Shown here: in pieces, positions 25,852 to 34,815 of the stretch | Layout: every line of letters starts with the position of its first letter | How positions within the stretch are numbered: the first letter of the stretch is position 1 | DNA from: an uncultured Oscillibacter sp. | GTDB taxonomy: Bacteria; Bacillota; Clostridia; Oscillospirales; Oscillospiraceae | Assembly (NCBI GenBank): GCA_910585165.1 | Contig: CAJUBX010000003.1 | Location: forward strand, 3,187-67,186 | Length of the DNA: 64,000 nucleotides | Direction of reading: 5' to 3' | Notes under the pieces: generated by a model | The model's input: only the letters and a program-made list of their open reading frames with translations | What the model was told of the DNA's origin: nothing | The model's database searches: none | Program-made: the position numbers and the translations under genes

Positions 25852-26475
25852 TCAGCCCTTTTCCTCCGGCTTCTTCTCCAGCCGGGCGGCCAGCTCCTCC
25901 AGCTCCGCCCCCGTCTGGTCCAGGGCCCGGGGCAGCTGGCTGAGAGTCACCTCTATTTTCCGAAGCTCGCTGTTCACATGCCCGGCGGCGGCCTCAAAAC
26001 CGCTCATCAGCCGCTGGTAGCGGCTGCGAAACTCCTCCAGGGTCCGGCGGGTCTGGACGGCGGCCTCAGCCTCCAAATCGTCGGCCCGCTTCCGGGCCTC
26101 GCACTCGATAGCCCCCAGCCGCTCCCGGAACTGGGCGTAGGCCTCCGCGTCGGGCTTCAGCGCGTCCCGCTCGGCGGCCAGGAGGGCCGCGTCCTTCTCC
26201 AGGGCCCGCAGAGGCTCCAGGTCCGCCCGGGCGGCGGCCTCCTCCTCCAGCTTTTCCTGAAGGGCGTCCCGCTGGGCGGCCAGCTCCTCCACTTGGGCCC
26301 GAAGGCGTTCCAGCTCCTCCTCCCGCTCCTCCGCCTGCTTGCGCAGGGCTTCGTTGGCCGCCTCCAGCTCCCGCTGCGCGGCGGCGGCCTTTTCCGAGGA
26401 CTGCTCCAGATACCGGACCACGTCCTGCTTGTCGAACCCGCCGAAGGCCACGCTCTTAAAGGAATAATTCTCCAT
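25852..26475 (-). CDS. DivIVA-like coiled-coil protein
   Basis: 207 residues from the ATG at 26475 behind GAGAGGAAAC. The N-terminal 25 residues (FKSVAFGGFDKQDVVRYLEQ) match the DivIVA/GpsB membrane-curvature motif in which an aromatic and basic loop contacts the membrane. The rest is a long Glu/Ala/Arg heptad coiled coil (EELERLRAQVEELAAQRDALQEKLEEE) with a second helical part near the C-terminus. These proteins scaffold pole or septum partners. It is not next to the normal ylm cluster. Confidence 0.75.
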   Translation of the reverse strand: MENYSFKSVAFGGFDKQDVVRYLEQSSEKAAAAQRELEAANEALRKQAEEREEELERLRAQVEELAAQRDALQEKLEEEAAARADLEPLRALEKDAALLAAERDALKPDAEAYAQFRERLGAIECEARKRADDLEAEAAVQTRRTLEEFRSRYQRLMSGFEAAAGHVNSELRKIEVTLSQLPRALDQTGAELEELAARLEKKPEEKG

Positions 26476-26597
26476 AAGGCACCGTTTCCTCTCTTGATTT
26501 CCCTTTGATTCTACCATAGGCGGCCGAAACTTACAAGGGCCAATCTGATACGGCAAAAATCCCGGGCCCGTCTTCTCAGAGCTCTGACCAGTGGTTC

Positions 26598-28766
26598 CTA
26601 AGCCTCATACCACCGGATTTCCCCCGGGGCCAGCTCCAGGGGAAAGCTGGACCCGTCCCCCCGGAAGACCGTGGTTTCCTGGGGCTCGAAGGTGTTGTTT
26701 ATCACGCAGAAGCGCCCGCTCTCCGCATAGGCGTGGACCTCCGTCCGGCAGTTGGAGGAAAACCACGTTTTGAGGCAGTCCTCCCCGTGGGAGGCCCACA
26801 AAATGGCCCGGTGGAGCAGGCGGCAGTTCTCAAAGGAATAGGGCAGTCCGGAGATATACACCCCCCGGCCGGAGCCGAAGGCGTTCACCGCCAGCTGGAC
26901 CTCCCTCTCCCGCTGGACCAGCACCTCCGCCCCCTCCAGGGCGTAGATGCCTTTCTGGCCCTCGCCGAAGTTCACGGGGCCCTCTGCATCCGCCAGGATA
27001 AAGTGCTCCGGGTGCTCCTCCCAGTTGTACTTGTCGAAGCCCAGGGTGAAGCCCGTCTCCTTTTCCACCCCCAGCACCGGGGCCATCTGGAGAAACCGGC
27101 CCTGGTACTGGTGGCCGGAGGGCTCTCCCACGCCGATAAAGCCGCCGCCGTTCCAGACGAAGCGCTTTAAGGCAGAGGAGACCTCCGCCGTCTCCCACAC
27201 AGCCCCGCCGGTGTGGGCCGTGTCCCCGCCGCCGATGTTCAGCACCACATCCACGCCGTCCAGGGCATGGGGGTCCGCCTTCAAATCGTCAAAGCTCAAA
27301 AACCGCACGTCAAAGGGCGCGCCGGACAGGGCTTCGATCACCCCGGCGTAGGAGTAGTTCTGCTTTTGATACAGGGCGTGGTGCACCATGTGGCAGCCCC
27401 AGGACCGGGCCCGGCCCCAGCAGTTCAGCACCGCCGCCGTTTTGACGCAGCAGGGCCTGGCCCCGCCGATGCGGCTGTAAAGCTCCCGGAACTCCCTGCA
27501 AACGGATTCCACATACTCGATAAACTCCGGGAAGGCCCAGGCCAGCTTCAAGTACCCGCCGTAGCCGATGCGGTCGATGGGCTTGCGCAAAATGGCCCGC
27601 CGGGCGGTGATCCAGTTCTCCCGGGCCTCCTTTACCGGGTCCCCGCCCTGGTGGAAGGTGTCCGGGAAAAAATAGGGCAGAAAGCGCCCCTCCGTGTACC
27701 GGACGCCGGGGATGTCGGCGAGGAGGCGCAGGGTGGACCCGTTTCCAACGCTGCCCACCACCGCGTCCAGGCCGATGGATTTGAACTCCTCCAGATAGGG
27801 CTCCGTTCCGATCCAGTGGTCCCCCAGAAACATCATGGCTTCCCTGCCCAGCTCGTGGGTCAGGTCCACCATCTCTTTCGCCAGGGCCGCCACCTCCCGG
27901 CGCTGGAAAGCGCAGAAGTCCTTGAACTCCCTGGAGGGAACCCGGTACTGGTTGTTGTAATACCCCTGGTCGATGATGAACTCCGGCCGGAATTTGTATC
28001 CCGCCTCCCGTTCAAACCGCTCCAGAATGTAAGGGGATACGGAGGCGGAGTAGCCGTACCAGTCCACGTACTTCTCCCGCCTGAGCTCGTCGAAAATCAG
28101 GGTGAACTGGTGGAAAAACGTGGTGTAGCGGATTACGTCCACATAGGGGTGCTCCTCAATAAACCTCCGCAGCCGATCCATGGTGAACTTCCTCGTCTTG
28201 GGCTGGCGCACGTCGAAGGTAATCTGGTGCTCGAAGTCCTTCCAGCCGTTGGTGACGGCGTTGTACATGTGGACCGGGTCCCAGATGAGATAGGCCAGGA
28301 AGCTGACGGTATAGTCGTGGAAGGGCTCCGGCGCGGGAACAACCACCGCGCCGCTCCCGGCGTCATAGTCCCAGTTCTCCGGGGCCAGGGGCCGGCCCGC
28401 GGTCCGGTCCATGACCTCCCACCAGCGCTTGACGTCGTCCCTGGTATTGACCTCCAGAAGCTCGGTGCTGACGCCCTTTAAAAGCGGGATGGACAGCGGC
28501 CCATCCGCCGCCGTGTGAAAGGCCGTCATGATATAGCATTGCTGCACCTCGTCGGGATTGGCCCTGGCCCAGGCGTTGTCCTTCCGGGTGGTGTAGTAGG
28601 TGGCGTAGACCTTGGCCCCCACGGATTTCAATTCCTCCGGGTAGTCCGTGCCGTCGCAGTCCCGGATGGCGTCGGCTCCCCACCGCTCCAGCAGGGCTAG
28701 GGTCTCCGGGACCACGTCCACGTCGGTGGGGATCGTCACGCGGCCCTTGTTTTGTAAATCTGTCAT
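26598..28766 (-). CDS. 1,3-beta-galactosyl-N-acetylhexosamine phosphorylase (GH112)
   Basis: 722 residues, ATG behind GAGGAG. The N-terminus GRVTIPTDVDVVPETLALLERWGADAIRDCDGTDYPEEL is characteristic of GH112. Further blocks are FFHQFTLIFDELRREKYVDWYGYSASVSP, FLGDHWIGTEPYLEEF, VLNIGGGDTAHTGG and GFIGVGEPSGHQYQGRFLQMAPVLGVEKE. It phosphorolyses galacto-N-biose or lacto-N-biose to Gal-1-P and GalNAc or GlcNAc, in the cytosol, feeding on mucin or milk glycans. It is the last gene of the transport operon read from 32257; no N-acetylhexosamine kinase gene is present here. Which of the two disaccharides is preferred cannot be told by eye. Confidence 0.93.
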   Translation of the reverse strand: MTDLQNKGRVTIPTDVDVVPETLALLERWGADAIRDCDGTDYPEELKSVGAKVYATYYTTRKDNAWARANPDEVQQCYIMTAFHTAADGPLSIPLLKGVSTELLEVNTRDDVKRWWEVMDRTAGRPLAPENWDYDAGSGAVVVPAPEPFHDYTVSFLAYLIWDPVHMYNAVTNGWKDFEHQITFDVRQPKTRKFTMDRLRRFIEEHPYVDVIRYTTFFHQFTLIFDELRREKYVDWYGYSASVSPYILERFEREAGYKFRPEFIIDQGYYNNQYRVPSREFKDFCAFQRREVAALAKEMVDLTHELGREAMMFLGDHWIGTEPYLEEFKSIGLDAVVGSVGNGSTLRLLADIPGVRYTEGRFLPYFFPDTFHQGGDPVKEARENWITARRAILRKPIDRIGYGGYLKLAWAFPEFIEYVESVCREFRELYSRIGGARPCCVKTAAVLNCWGRARSWGCHMVHHALYQKQNYSYAGVIEALSGAPFDVRFLSFDDLKADPHALDGVDVVLNIGGGDTAHTGGAVWETAEVSSALKRFVWNGGGFIGVGEPSGHQYQGRFLQMAPVLGVEKETGFTLGFDKYNWEEHPEHFILADAEGPVNFGEGQKGIYALEGAEVLVQREREVQLAVNAFGSGRGVYISGLPYSFENCRLLHRAILWASHGEDCLKTWFSSNCRTEVHAYAESGRFCVINNTFEPQETTVFRGDGSSFPLELAPGEIRWYEA

Positions 28767-28776
28767 GCGTCACTCC

Positions 28777-28983
28777 TCAGAGGCCGGAGCCTTTGTCCCC
28801 TTCAAAGGGCTTGTTGTAAACCATCAGCGCCGCCAGCAGCAGCACCACGCCCAGAACCATCAGTCCCAGCCCCTTCATCTGCCCGGTGAGGGTCCAGCCG
28901 AAGATCACCAGGGCCAGTCCCGCGAAGAAGAATCCCGCGATGAACAGCGCCCGGAGGCCGGTATGCTCTTTCCAAAACTTCAT
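28777..28983 (-). CDS. Small two-helix membrane protein of the sugar operon
   Basis: 68 residues, ATG behind AAGGTGAAGC. Two hydrophobic helices (LFIAGFFFAGLALVIFGWTL and LGLMVLGVVLLLAALMVY) are joined by GQMKG, with charged ends. It sits 9 bp after the permease gene and 10 bp before the GH112 gene, so it is part of the operon. It resembles small DUF-type proteins (possibly DUF6903) seen in such loci; I am not certain of the family and know no function. Confidence 0.7.
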   Translation of the reverse strand: MKFWKEHTGLRALFIAGFFFAGLALVIFGWTLTGQMKGLGLMVLGVVLLLAALMVYNKPFEGDKGSGL

Positions 28984-28992
28984 AGCTTCACC

Positions 28993-29883
28993 TTATCCCT
29001 TCAGTCCGCCCACGGTCATGCCCTGGGTCAGCTTCTTCTGCACGCACATGTAAAGAATCAGCGTGGGCAGCATCACCAGCACAAGGCCCGCGTACAAAAT
29101 GCCGTACTGAGCGGAGGACTGCTGGGCCTGCATCAGGTTCAAAAGGCCCACGGGCAGGGTTTTCTGCCCGGTGGCGCTGCTCATCAGCGTCATGGAGATG
29201 ATGTACTCGTTCCAGAAGGAGAGAAAGTTAAAGAGGATGATGGTGATGATGGAGGGCTGGGCCATGGGGAAGATGATCCGGATCATGGCCTGTCCGTAGC
29301 CCGCGCCGTCTATGTAGGCGGCCTCCTCGAAGTCGTGGGGCAGCGTTGCGAAGTAGCCGGAGAGCAGGTAGATGGTGAAGGGCAGGGCCGTGGAGGCGTA
29401 CACCACCGCCAGCACCGCCAGGTTGTTCAGCAAAAAGCCGCTCCCCATGAGGTTTTTCAGCCACGCGTCGCCATCCCGGAGCATCAGGAAGATGGGCACC
29501 ACAATGTAATTCACGTTGATGAACAGGCCCGCCATGAAGCAGGTGTTCAAAAAGCGGCTTCCCCGGAACCGGAACCGGGCCAGGCAGTAAGCTGCGGGCA
29601 GGGCAATCACCAGCAGCAGCACCAGGGACAGCGCCGTCACCAAGACGGAATTGAGCATGTAGCTGCCCATGCTGGCGGCGTTCCAGGCGTCCACGAAATT
29701 CTGCCAGTAGAGAGAGGCAGGCAGGGTCCAGGGGTTGCCGTAAAACTCGCTGTTCTGCTTGACGGAGGCCAGGAACACCCAGGCCACCGGCACGATGATG
29801 ACCACCGCCAGGGTGATCAGCACCACATAGATGAAAATTTTGTACAGCGCCTCGCCGGAGAGGCCCTTTTTCGTTTTCGTCAT
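28993..29883 (-). CDS. Sugar ABC transporter permease (MalG type)
   Basis: 296 residues from the ATG at 29883, which has AGGGGGC about 7 bases upstream; an in-frame GTG 6 bases earlier is less likely. Six membrane helices; the EAA loop that contacts the ATPase is EEAAYIDGAGYGQAMIRIIFPMAQPSI. It pairs with the permease encoded 12 bp upstream. No ATPase gene is in the operon, so a shared MsmK-type ATPase must be supplied from elsewhere. Confidence 0.92.
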   Translation of the reverse strand: MTKTKKGLSGEALYKIFIYVVLITLAVVIIVPVAWVFLASVKQNSEFYGNPWTLPASLYWQNFVDAWNAASMGSYMLNSVLVTALSLVLLLVIALPAAYCLARFRFRGSRFLNTCFMAGLFINVNYIVVPIFLMLRDGDAWLKNLMGSGFLLNNLAVLAVVYASTALPFTIYLLSGYFATLPHDFEEAAYIDGAGYGQAMIRIIFPMAQPSIITIILFNFLSFWNEYIISMTLMSSATGQKTLPVGLLNLMQAQQSSAQYGILYAGLVLVMLPTLILYMCVQKKLTQGMTVGGLKG

Positions 29884-29895
29884 ACCCACGCCCCC

Positions 29896-30771
29896 TTACA
29901 TCTCCAGGACTTCCCGCTTTGTCACCCAGTTCACCAGGGCCGACAGCAGGAAGGAGAACAAAAAGATCACCACGCCCGCCGCCATGGAATAGCCGTAGAG
30001 CCCCGCGTCCTTCTGGGCGTACATGAAGCTCAGGCCCACGTCGGCCATGCCCTTGGCCACCATGGCCTTGACGAAGAGGAAGGCCATGTTGATGGTGGAG
30101 ATGATGAAGAAGGTCAGCGTGGTGCGGATATTCGTCCAGATCAGGGGCAGGGTCAGCTGGAAAAACTGGGTCAGCCGCCCCGCGCCGTCCAGGCCCGCGC
30201 TTTCATAGAGGCTCTGGGGCACGGCGGACATGGAGGCCATGTACATGACCATGTAATAGCCGATGGCCTGCCAGACCATGGCGATGATGACGCTGACAAT
30301 GACCATGGGCTGGTCCTTCCAAAGGACCATGACGGTCTCCCCCTTGAAGAAGGAGAGGATGCTGTTCAGCATGCCGTTTTCCGGCTTGTAGATGGCGGAA
30401 AAAATGCCGGCGATGACCACCACGGAGAGGATGTTGGGAATGTAAAAGACGATGCGGAAGAAATTCTGCCCCCGGATTTTTTCCCGGGTCAAAATGGCCG
30501 CGAAGACGATGGCGAAGAAAAAGGTGATGATGGTCACGGTAACAATCAGCAAAATGGTATTCTGCATGTCGGTGATGAACTTCGTGTCGTTCGCCAGCGC
30601 CCGGAAGTTGGCCATGCCGGCGAAGGTCTCCGCAGGAGAGTAGGCCCCCCGCTCAAAGAGGGACATGCGGAAAACGTTCAGGGTGGGGAGGATCATGAAG
30701 ACGAAATAGAGGATTGCCGCCGGGGCGACGCACAGCGCCAGAAAGCGCCCCCGGCTCTTGCTGCTGCGCAT
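29896..30771 (-). CDS. Sugar ABC transporter permease (MalF type)
   Basis: 291 residues, ATG behind AAAAGGAGTG. Six membrane helices, with the EAA motif as YESAGLDGAGRLTQFFQLTLPLIW. It forms the membrane channel with the downstream permease for the disaccharide bound by the lipoprotein encoded upstream. Confidence 0.92.
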   Translation of the reverse strand: MRSSKSRGRFLALCVAPAAILYFVFMILPTLNVFRMSLFERGAYSPAETFAGMANFRALANDTKFITDMQNTILLIVTVTIITFFFAIVFAAILTREKIRGQNFFRIVFYIPNILSVVVIAGIFSAIYKPENGMLNSILSFFKGETVMVLWKDQPMVIVSVIIAMVWQAIGYYMVMYMASMSAVPQSLYESAGLDGAGRLTQFFQLTLPLIWTNIRTTLTFFIISTINMAFLFVKAMVAKGMADVGLSFMYAQKDAGLYGYSMAAGVVIFLFSFLLSALVNWVTKREVLEM

Positions 30772-30880
30772 GGGAAATTCACTCCTTTCAAAAAGCCGCA
30801 GAAGATAGATAAGGCGGCGGCGAGCAGAAATACTCGCCGCCGCCCACGGATTACGGACTATGCGGTTTTTGACAGGACGC

Positions 30881-32257
30881 TCAGCCCATGATGTTGGCCC
30901 GCATCTGGTCGCTGGCCGCCTTCACGTCGCTGATCCACTGCTCTACGGTAATGCTGCCGTTGACCAGGCCGTTGACAGGGTCCAGGAATACCTCGCGGAC
31001 GGTGCCAAGGCCCGCCACGGCGTTGTAGGCCGCGAAGCTGCCCATGGCCGCGTCGGCTCCATTATCATAGATGGAGTAGAAGAGCTTGTTGTCGCCCTCC
31101 AGATTGTCCGTCAGGCCGGGAACGGGCTGCACCGCGCCGCCCTTGGCGAAGATGGCGCAGGCCGCGTCGGAGTACAGGAAAGCCACGAACTGCTTGGCCG
31201 CGTCCAGGTTGGGAGCGGCGGCGGGAATCCACGCCTGCTCCAGCCAGCAGTAGCTGGCGCCGTTTCCGCCGGCCTTGGCGGCGGGCAGGGCGGTCATGCC
31301 CCACTTGAAGCCCTCGGCCCGGGGAGCCTCGGCCATCTCGCCGACGATCCAGGTGCCGTTGGGCATGAACAGGGCCTTGTTCTCCAGAACCAGCTGCTGG
31401 TTCTGGGTGAAGTCCTGGTCGTTGGCCTGGGCGGGGGTAACGGGATTGGTATAGGAGGCCAGTCTGGCGATGATGTCAAAACACTGCTGGGCCTCGGGAG
31501 TGTCCCAGATGCCCTCGGCGTAGGTGGTGGCCTTGTTGAAGAAGTCCGCGCCGCCCACAGAGTACATCAGCGCGTACAGGAACGCGTCAAAATAGCCGGT
31601 GGTGGGGTAGGTGAACAGGTAGATGCCCTCGGCCTGGGCCTTGTCGCCCAGCTCCCACATCTCGTCCCAGGTGGCGGGGACGCTCCAGCCCTTTTCCTCA
31701 AAGAGGCCCGCGTTGTAGAACAAGCCGCAGGGGGAGTAGAACATGGGGGCGAGGTAGGTCAGGCCGTCGCCGTAGGGGTTGGTGACGGAGGTTTCGGTGA
31801 AGCCGCCGACAATCTTGTCGGAGACCTTGACGCTCTCGCCGGGAACGGTCATATTCAGCACGTCCGTCAGCTCGGCGATGTTGCGGTCCTTGATGAACTG
31901 CTCGGTAAGGCCCTTCTCGCGGCCGGTGGCCAGGTGGATCACGTCGGGGAAGTCGCCGCCCTGCATGGACGGCCCGATCACGTCCTCCAGGTTCTTGTCG
32001 CAAATCAGGTTGACTTTCACGCCGGTGGCCTCGGTGAAGGCGTCGCAGACCTCCTGCCACATGCCGGGATAGGCTTCCTCATAGCCGGAGGCCAGGGCGG
32101 CTACGGTAATGGTCACATCCCCGGCGGGAGGCGGGGTCTGGGTTTGGCCCCCGTTGGATTCGGTGGGGGGAGGGGTGGTTTCGCTGTCCTTTCCTCCGCA
32201 GGCGGCCAGGGACAGCGCCAGGGCCAGGGCCAGCAAGAGACTGAAAAACTTCTTCAT
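30881..32257 (-). CDS. Extracellular sugar-binding lipoprotein
   Basis: 458 residues from the ATG at 32257 behind AAGGAGG. A lipoprotein signal with box LSLAAC at residues 16-21 is followed by a Thr/Pro-rich tether. The body has cluster-1 binding-protein features (ITVAALASGYEEAYPGMWQEVCDAFTEATGVKVNLI, FMPNGTWIVGEM). It would present galacto-N-biose or lacto-N-biose type sugars to the two permeases. First gene of the operon. Confidence 0.92.
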   Translation of the reverse strand: MKKFFSLLLALALALSLAACGGKDSETTPPPTESNGGQTQTPPPAGDVTITVAALASGYEEAYPGMWQEVCDAFTEATGVKVNLICDKNLEDVIGPSMQGGDFPDVIHLATGREKGLTEQFIKDRNIAELTDVLNMTVPGESVKVSDKIVGGFTETSVTNPYGDGLTYLAPMFYSPCGLFYNAGLFEEKGWSVPATWDEMWELGDKAQAEGIYLFTYPTTGYFDAFLYALMYSVGGADFFNKATTYAEGIWDTPEAQQCFDIIARLASYTNPVTPAQANDQDFTQNQQLVLENKALFMPNGTWIVGEMAEAPRAEGFKWGMTALPAAKAGGNGASYCWLEQAWIPAAAPNLDAAKQFVAFLYSDAACAIFAKGGAVQPVPGLTDNLEGDNKLFYSIYDNGADAAMGSFAAYNAVAGLGTVREVFLDPVNGLVNGSITVEQWISDVKAASDQMRANIMG

Positions 32258-32319
32258 TAAGTTTACCTCCTTCATAATTTAAGGGGTTCCACAGGCCGGA
32301 TTCCGGTCTTATAAAATTT

Positions 32320-32349
32320 AGTATACCGGGTTTCCCGCTGGCAAAGCAA
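32320..32349 (-). promoter_or_regulatory. Promoter of the galacto-N-biose operon
   Basis: On the minus strand TTGCTT (32344-32349), an 18-base spacer and TATACT (32320-32325) lie about 63 bases before the lipoprotein start. The rest of 32258-32612 is AT-rich and carries no gene; it must also hold the promoter and operator of the divergent AraC gene. Confidence 0.6.
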
Positions 32350-32612
32350 TCTCTTTCTTGCGCATCTTTTTATATATCTTGCTTTCTTCGCGTTTTATCC
32401 CAATTTTCATGGAATATCCCGCCGCACTTTGGGCAATATTTATAATTTCCGCCTTTCTTCTTTCTGCCTCCCCGTCTCTGCGGCAGGCCGCCGCCCAGTC
32501 CGGGAAAAATTTTTATGAAAAGTTGCGCCGCCGGGACAAAGGCGCTATAATGGCTTCAGGTTTTGTTCTTTTCCAATTTTTAAAAAATTGCGCCCTGAAG
32601 GGAGGAGCGTCC

Positions 32613-33452
32613 ATGAGCCAGCGCCAGTACTCCTTTCACCGCCCGGCCTCCGCGCCCGGCGGGCCGCCCAGACTGGCCTATGTCTCCCAGGCCCAATACA
32701 GCCGCGAGTGGAACTCCAGCCTTCACACCCACGGCTGCGCGGAGCTCTTTTTCATCACCGGGGGCCATGGCCGCTTCCGCACCCGGGAAGAGGAATTCCC
32801 CGTGGCCATCCATGACGCCGTCATCGTCAACGCCAACGTGCCCCACACGGAGGCCAGCCGGCTGGACAGCCCTCTGGAATACGCTGTCCTGGGGGTGGAG
32901 GGCCTGGAGACCATGGCCGGGGCGGAGGGCTATGCCCTGCTGCACCTCCACACCGGCTGGGAGGAGCTGATGGGCTGCCTCCACCTGATGCTCCAGGAGG
33001 CGGAGGCGGCCCTGCCGGGCTATGAGCGGGTCTGCCAGAGCCTTCTGGAGGTGGTGCTGGTCCGGCTGAACCGCCAGCGGGACGCGGCTCTCTCCGGCGA
33101 GTCCCCGGACGCCCGGAGCAGCCGGGAGTGCGGCCTGGTCCGGCGGTACATCGACAACCATTTTAAAGAGAACCTGAACCTGGACCAGCTGGCCCGCCTG
33201 GCCCACCTGAATAAGTTCTATCTGGCCCACGCCTTCCGCCGGGAGTTCGGCGTGTCCCCCATTAACTATCTTGTCTCCCGCCGCATTGAGGAGAGCCGCT
33301 TCCTCCTCCGGGAGACGGACCACACCCTCTCCCTCATCGCCCAGATTCTGGGTTTTTCCTCCCTGAGCTACTTCTCCCAGTGTTTCCGCCGGGTGGAGGG
33401 CGTAAGCCCTATGGAATACCGGAGGCGGCACCGCCGGACTTTGCAAAAATGA
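32613..33452 (+). CDS. AraC-family regulator divergent from the sugar operon
   Basis: 279 residues from the ATG at 32613 behind GGGAGG. An N-terminal cupin (HTHGCAELFFITGGHGRF, VNANVPHTEAS) and two C-terminal helix-turn-helix units (LDQLARLAHLNKFYLAHAFRREFGVSPINYLVSRRIEESRFLL; SLIAQILGFSSLSYFSQCFRRVEGVSPMEYR) define it. Its divergent placement makes it the likely sugar-responsive activator of the galacto-N-biose operon. Confidence 0.9.
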   Translation: MSQRQYSFHRPASAPGGPPRLAYVSQAQYSREWNSSLHTHGCAELFFITGGHGRFRTREEEFPVAIHDAVIVNANVPHTEASRLDSPLEYAVLGVEGLETMAGAEGYALLHLHTGWEELMGCLHLMLQEAEAALPGYERVCQSLLEVVLVRLNRQRDAALSGESPDARSSRECGLVRRYIDNHFKENLNLDQLARLAHLNKFYLAHAFRREFGVSPINYLVSRRIEESRFLLRETDHTLSLIAQILGFSSLSYFSQCFRRVEGVSPMEYRRRHRRTLQK

Positions 33453-33476
33453 CCGCAGCCACCGGCTGCGGTCATT
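33449..33476. terminator. Bidirectional terminator between two AraC genes
   Basis: The inverted repeat AATGACCGCAGCC / GGCTGCGGTCATT lies between the convergent AraC genes; its left arm overlaps the stop of the first. Confidence 0.7.
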
Positions 33477-33480
33477 GCCG

Positions 33481-34386
33481 TCACGGGGCGGCCCGGCGCT
33501 CCGCCCGGTATTGGCCGGGGGTCTTCCCCATCAGGGCCCGGAAGGTCCGGGCAAAATAGCTGGCCTCCTGAAAGCCGCAGGCCGCGCCGATATCCGCCAC
33601 CTTCTCTTCCGTGGCCTCCAGCAGCTCCGCCGCACGCCGCACGCGGAACTGCTTGACGTACTGCATGGGCGTGGTCCCAATCATGCTCCGGAAGCAGCGG
33701 AGGCACTCGCTCCCGCTGACAGCGGCGCTTTGGGCAATCCGGTCCACCGTCAGCTCCTCGGAGCCGTGTTCGTGTATAAAGCGGAGCATCGCTTTTATCC
33801 GCTCCCCATCCCGCAGGGCCTTCTCCGAGGGAGGCCGCTTCGCCGCCGGGCGGTGGGCGGAGAGGAGAAATACCAGCCGGGAAAGCCCCTCCCGGGCCAG
33901 GAACTCAAACCCCGGCGGTTCCTCCCCGCAGGCCCGCCAGGCCGCCTCCATGGCCTCTAGCGCCTCCCGCTCCCAGGGAACGGACTCCGACAGCCACACG
34001 CAGCGGTTGGAGCCGTCCGCCAGCAGCGGCTCCAAATAGCCCTGCCAGAAGACGCTCTCCACGCTGCCGCCCACCAGCCAGGGGTGGAAAACCATGGAGT
34101 GGAGGTTTACCGCCCCCTCTCCCTCCCGCCAGACGTGGTGAAGGGCCCCGGCGGCAATAAAGCAGCCCTCTCCCGGCCCCAGCTCCCGGCTCTCCCCTTC
34201 CACGGAAACGGCGGCGCGCCCTTCCGTCACCAGCACGGTCTCCAGCTCGTCGTGCCAATGCCAGGGGACCGTGTTTACCGTTTCCCCATCGTGCCGGTAG
34301 CAGGCCAGGGGAAAGGACGGCGCGCCGTGCCGGGCCAGCTCCCGGTTTTGCCCGTCCGTGACGCTCGCACAGCGGCTCAATGCCAT
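33481..34386 (-). CDS. AraC-family regulator
   Basis: 301 residues, ATG behind GGAGGATC. The cupin part has HWHDELETVLVTEGRAAVSVEGE and GALHHVW; the C-terminal HTH pair is VDRIAQSAAVSGSECLRCFRSMIGTTPMQYVKQFRVRRAAELL and VADIGAACGFQEASYFARTFRALMGKTPGQYR. The target is unclear; it is convergent with the other AraC gene and divergent from a small ORF. Confidence 0.9.
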   Translation of the reverse strand: MALSRCASVTDGQNRELARHGAPSFPLACYRHDGETVNTVPWHWHDELETVLVTEGRAAVSVEGESRELGPGEGCFIAAGALHHVWREGEGAVNLHSMVFHPWLVGGSVESVFWQGYLEPLLADGSNRCVWLSESVPWEREALEAMEAAWRACGEEPPGFEFLAREGLSRLVFLLSAHRPAAKRPPSEKALRDGERIKAMLRFIHEHGSEELTVDRIAQSAAVSGSECLRCFRSMIGTTPMQYVKQFRVRRAAELLEATEEKVADIGAACGFQEASYFARTFRALMGKTPGQYRAERRAAP

Positions 34387-34530
34387 AACGATCCTCCGTT
34401 CTGACGGTTTTGTACCAGAAAACCGGCGCTTTCCTTCTACCGTCCCGGTACTTTTGATGATATCATTTTATCAGAGAAAGCCATGGCGCGCAAGGGGGAA
34501 ACCCCTCCGGTTTTTAGAAGGAGGCCGCTT

Positions 34531-34776
34531 ATGTTCAAGATTATGATGATGCCTGACGCGGAAGACTTTTTAAACGTGGTGGAGCATAGCCGCGGCCAGG
34601 TGATGCTGCACCTGCCCGACGGCACCCGCTGCGACTTGAAGCGGGACCACACCGCCCGCCAGCTGCTCCGGGCCATGCGCCCCAGCCGGGACGGCCTGTG
34701 CGTCAGTCTTTCCGACGCCCGGGATGCGCCCGCCTTTCTGGACTATATGATCGGGTCCGCGAGGCCCCGCCGCTGA
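34531..34776 (+). CDS. Small conserved-looking hypothetical protein
   Basis: 81 residues from the ATG at 34531, well placed after AAGGAGG; a longer frame from 34483 lacks a site. It is soluble: FKIMMMPDAEDFLNVVEHSRGQVMLHLPDGTRCDLKRDHTARQLLRAM, then a compact C-terminal part ending in a basic RPRR tail. The alternation of strands and helices suggests a small alpha/beta fold of the HPr size range, but I do not recognise the family. A terminator follows. Confidence 0.65.
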   Translation: MFKIMMMPDAEDFLNVVEHSRGQVMLHLPDGTRCDLKRDHTARQLLRAMRPSRDGLCVSLSDARDAPAFLDYMIGSARPRR

Positions 34777-34782
34777 AGCGGC

Positions 34783-34814
34783 AGGCCGGGAGAGGATGAT
34801 TCCTCTCCCGGCCT
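34783..34814. terminator. Bidirectional terminator
   Basis: The stem AGGCCGGGAGAGGA with its complement and loop TGAT lies between the convergent small ORF and the zinc-ribbon membrane gene. Confidence 0.75.
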
Positions 34815-34815
34815 C

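Noticed and set aside
28648..30891. 747-codon plus frame opposite the sugar permeases
   Set aside because: His/Gln-rich antisense shadow of two typical permeases.
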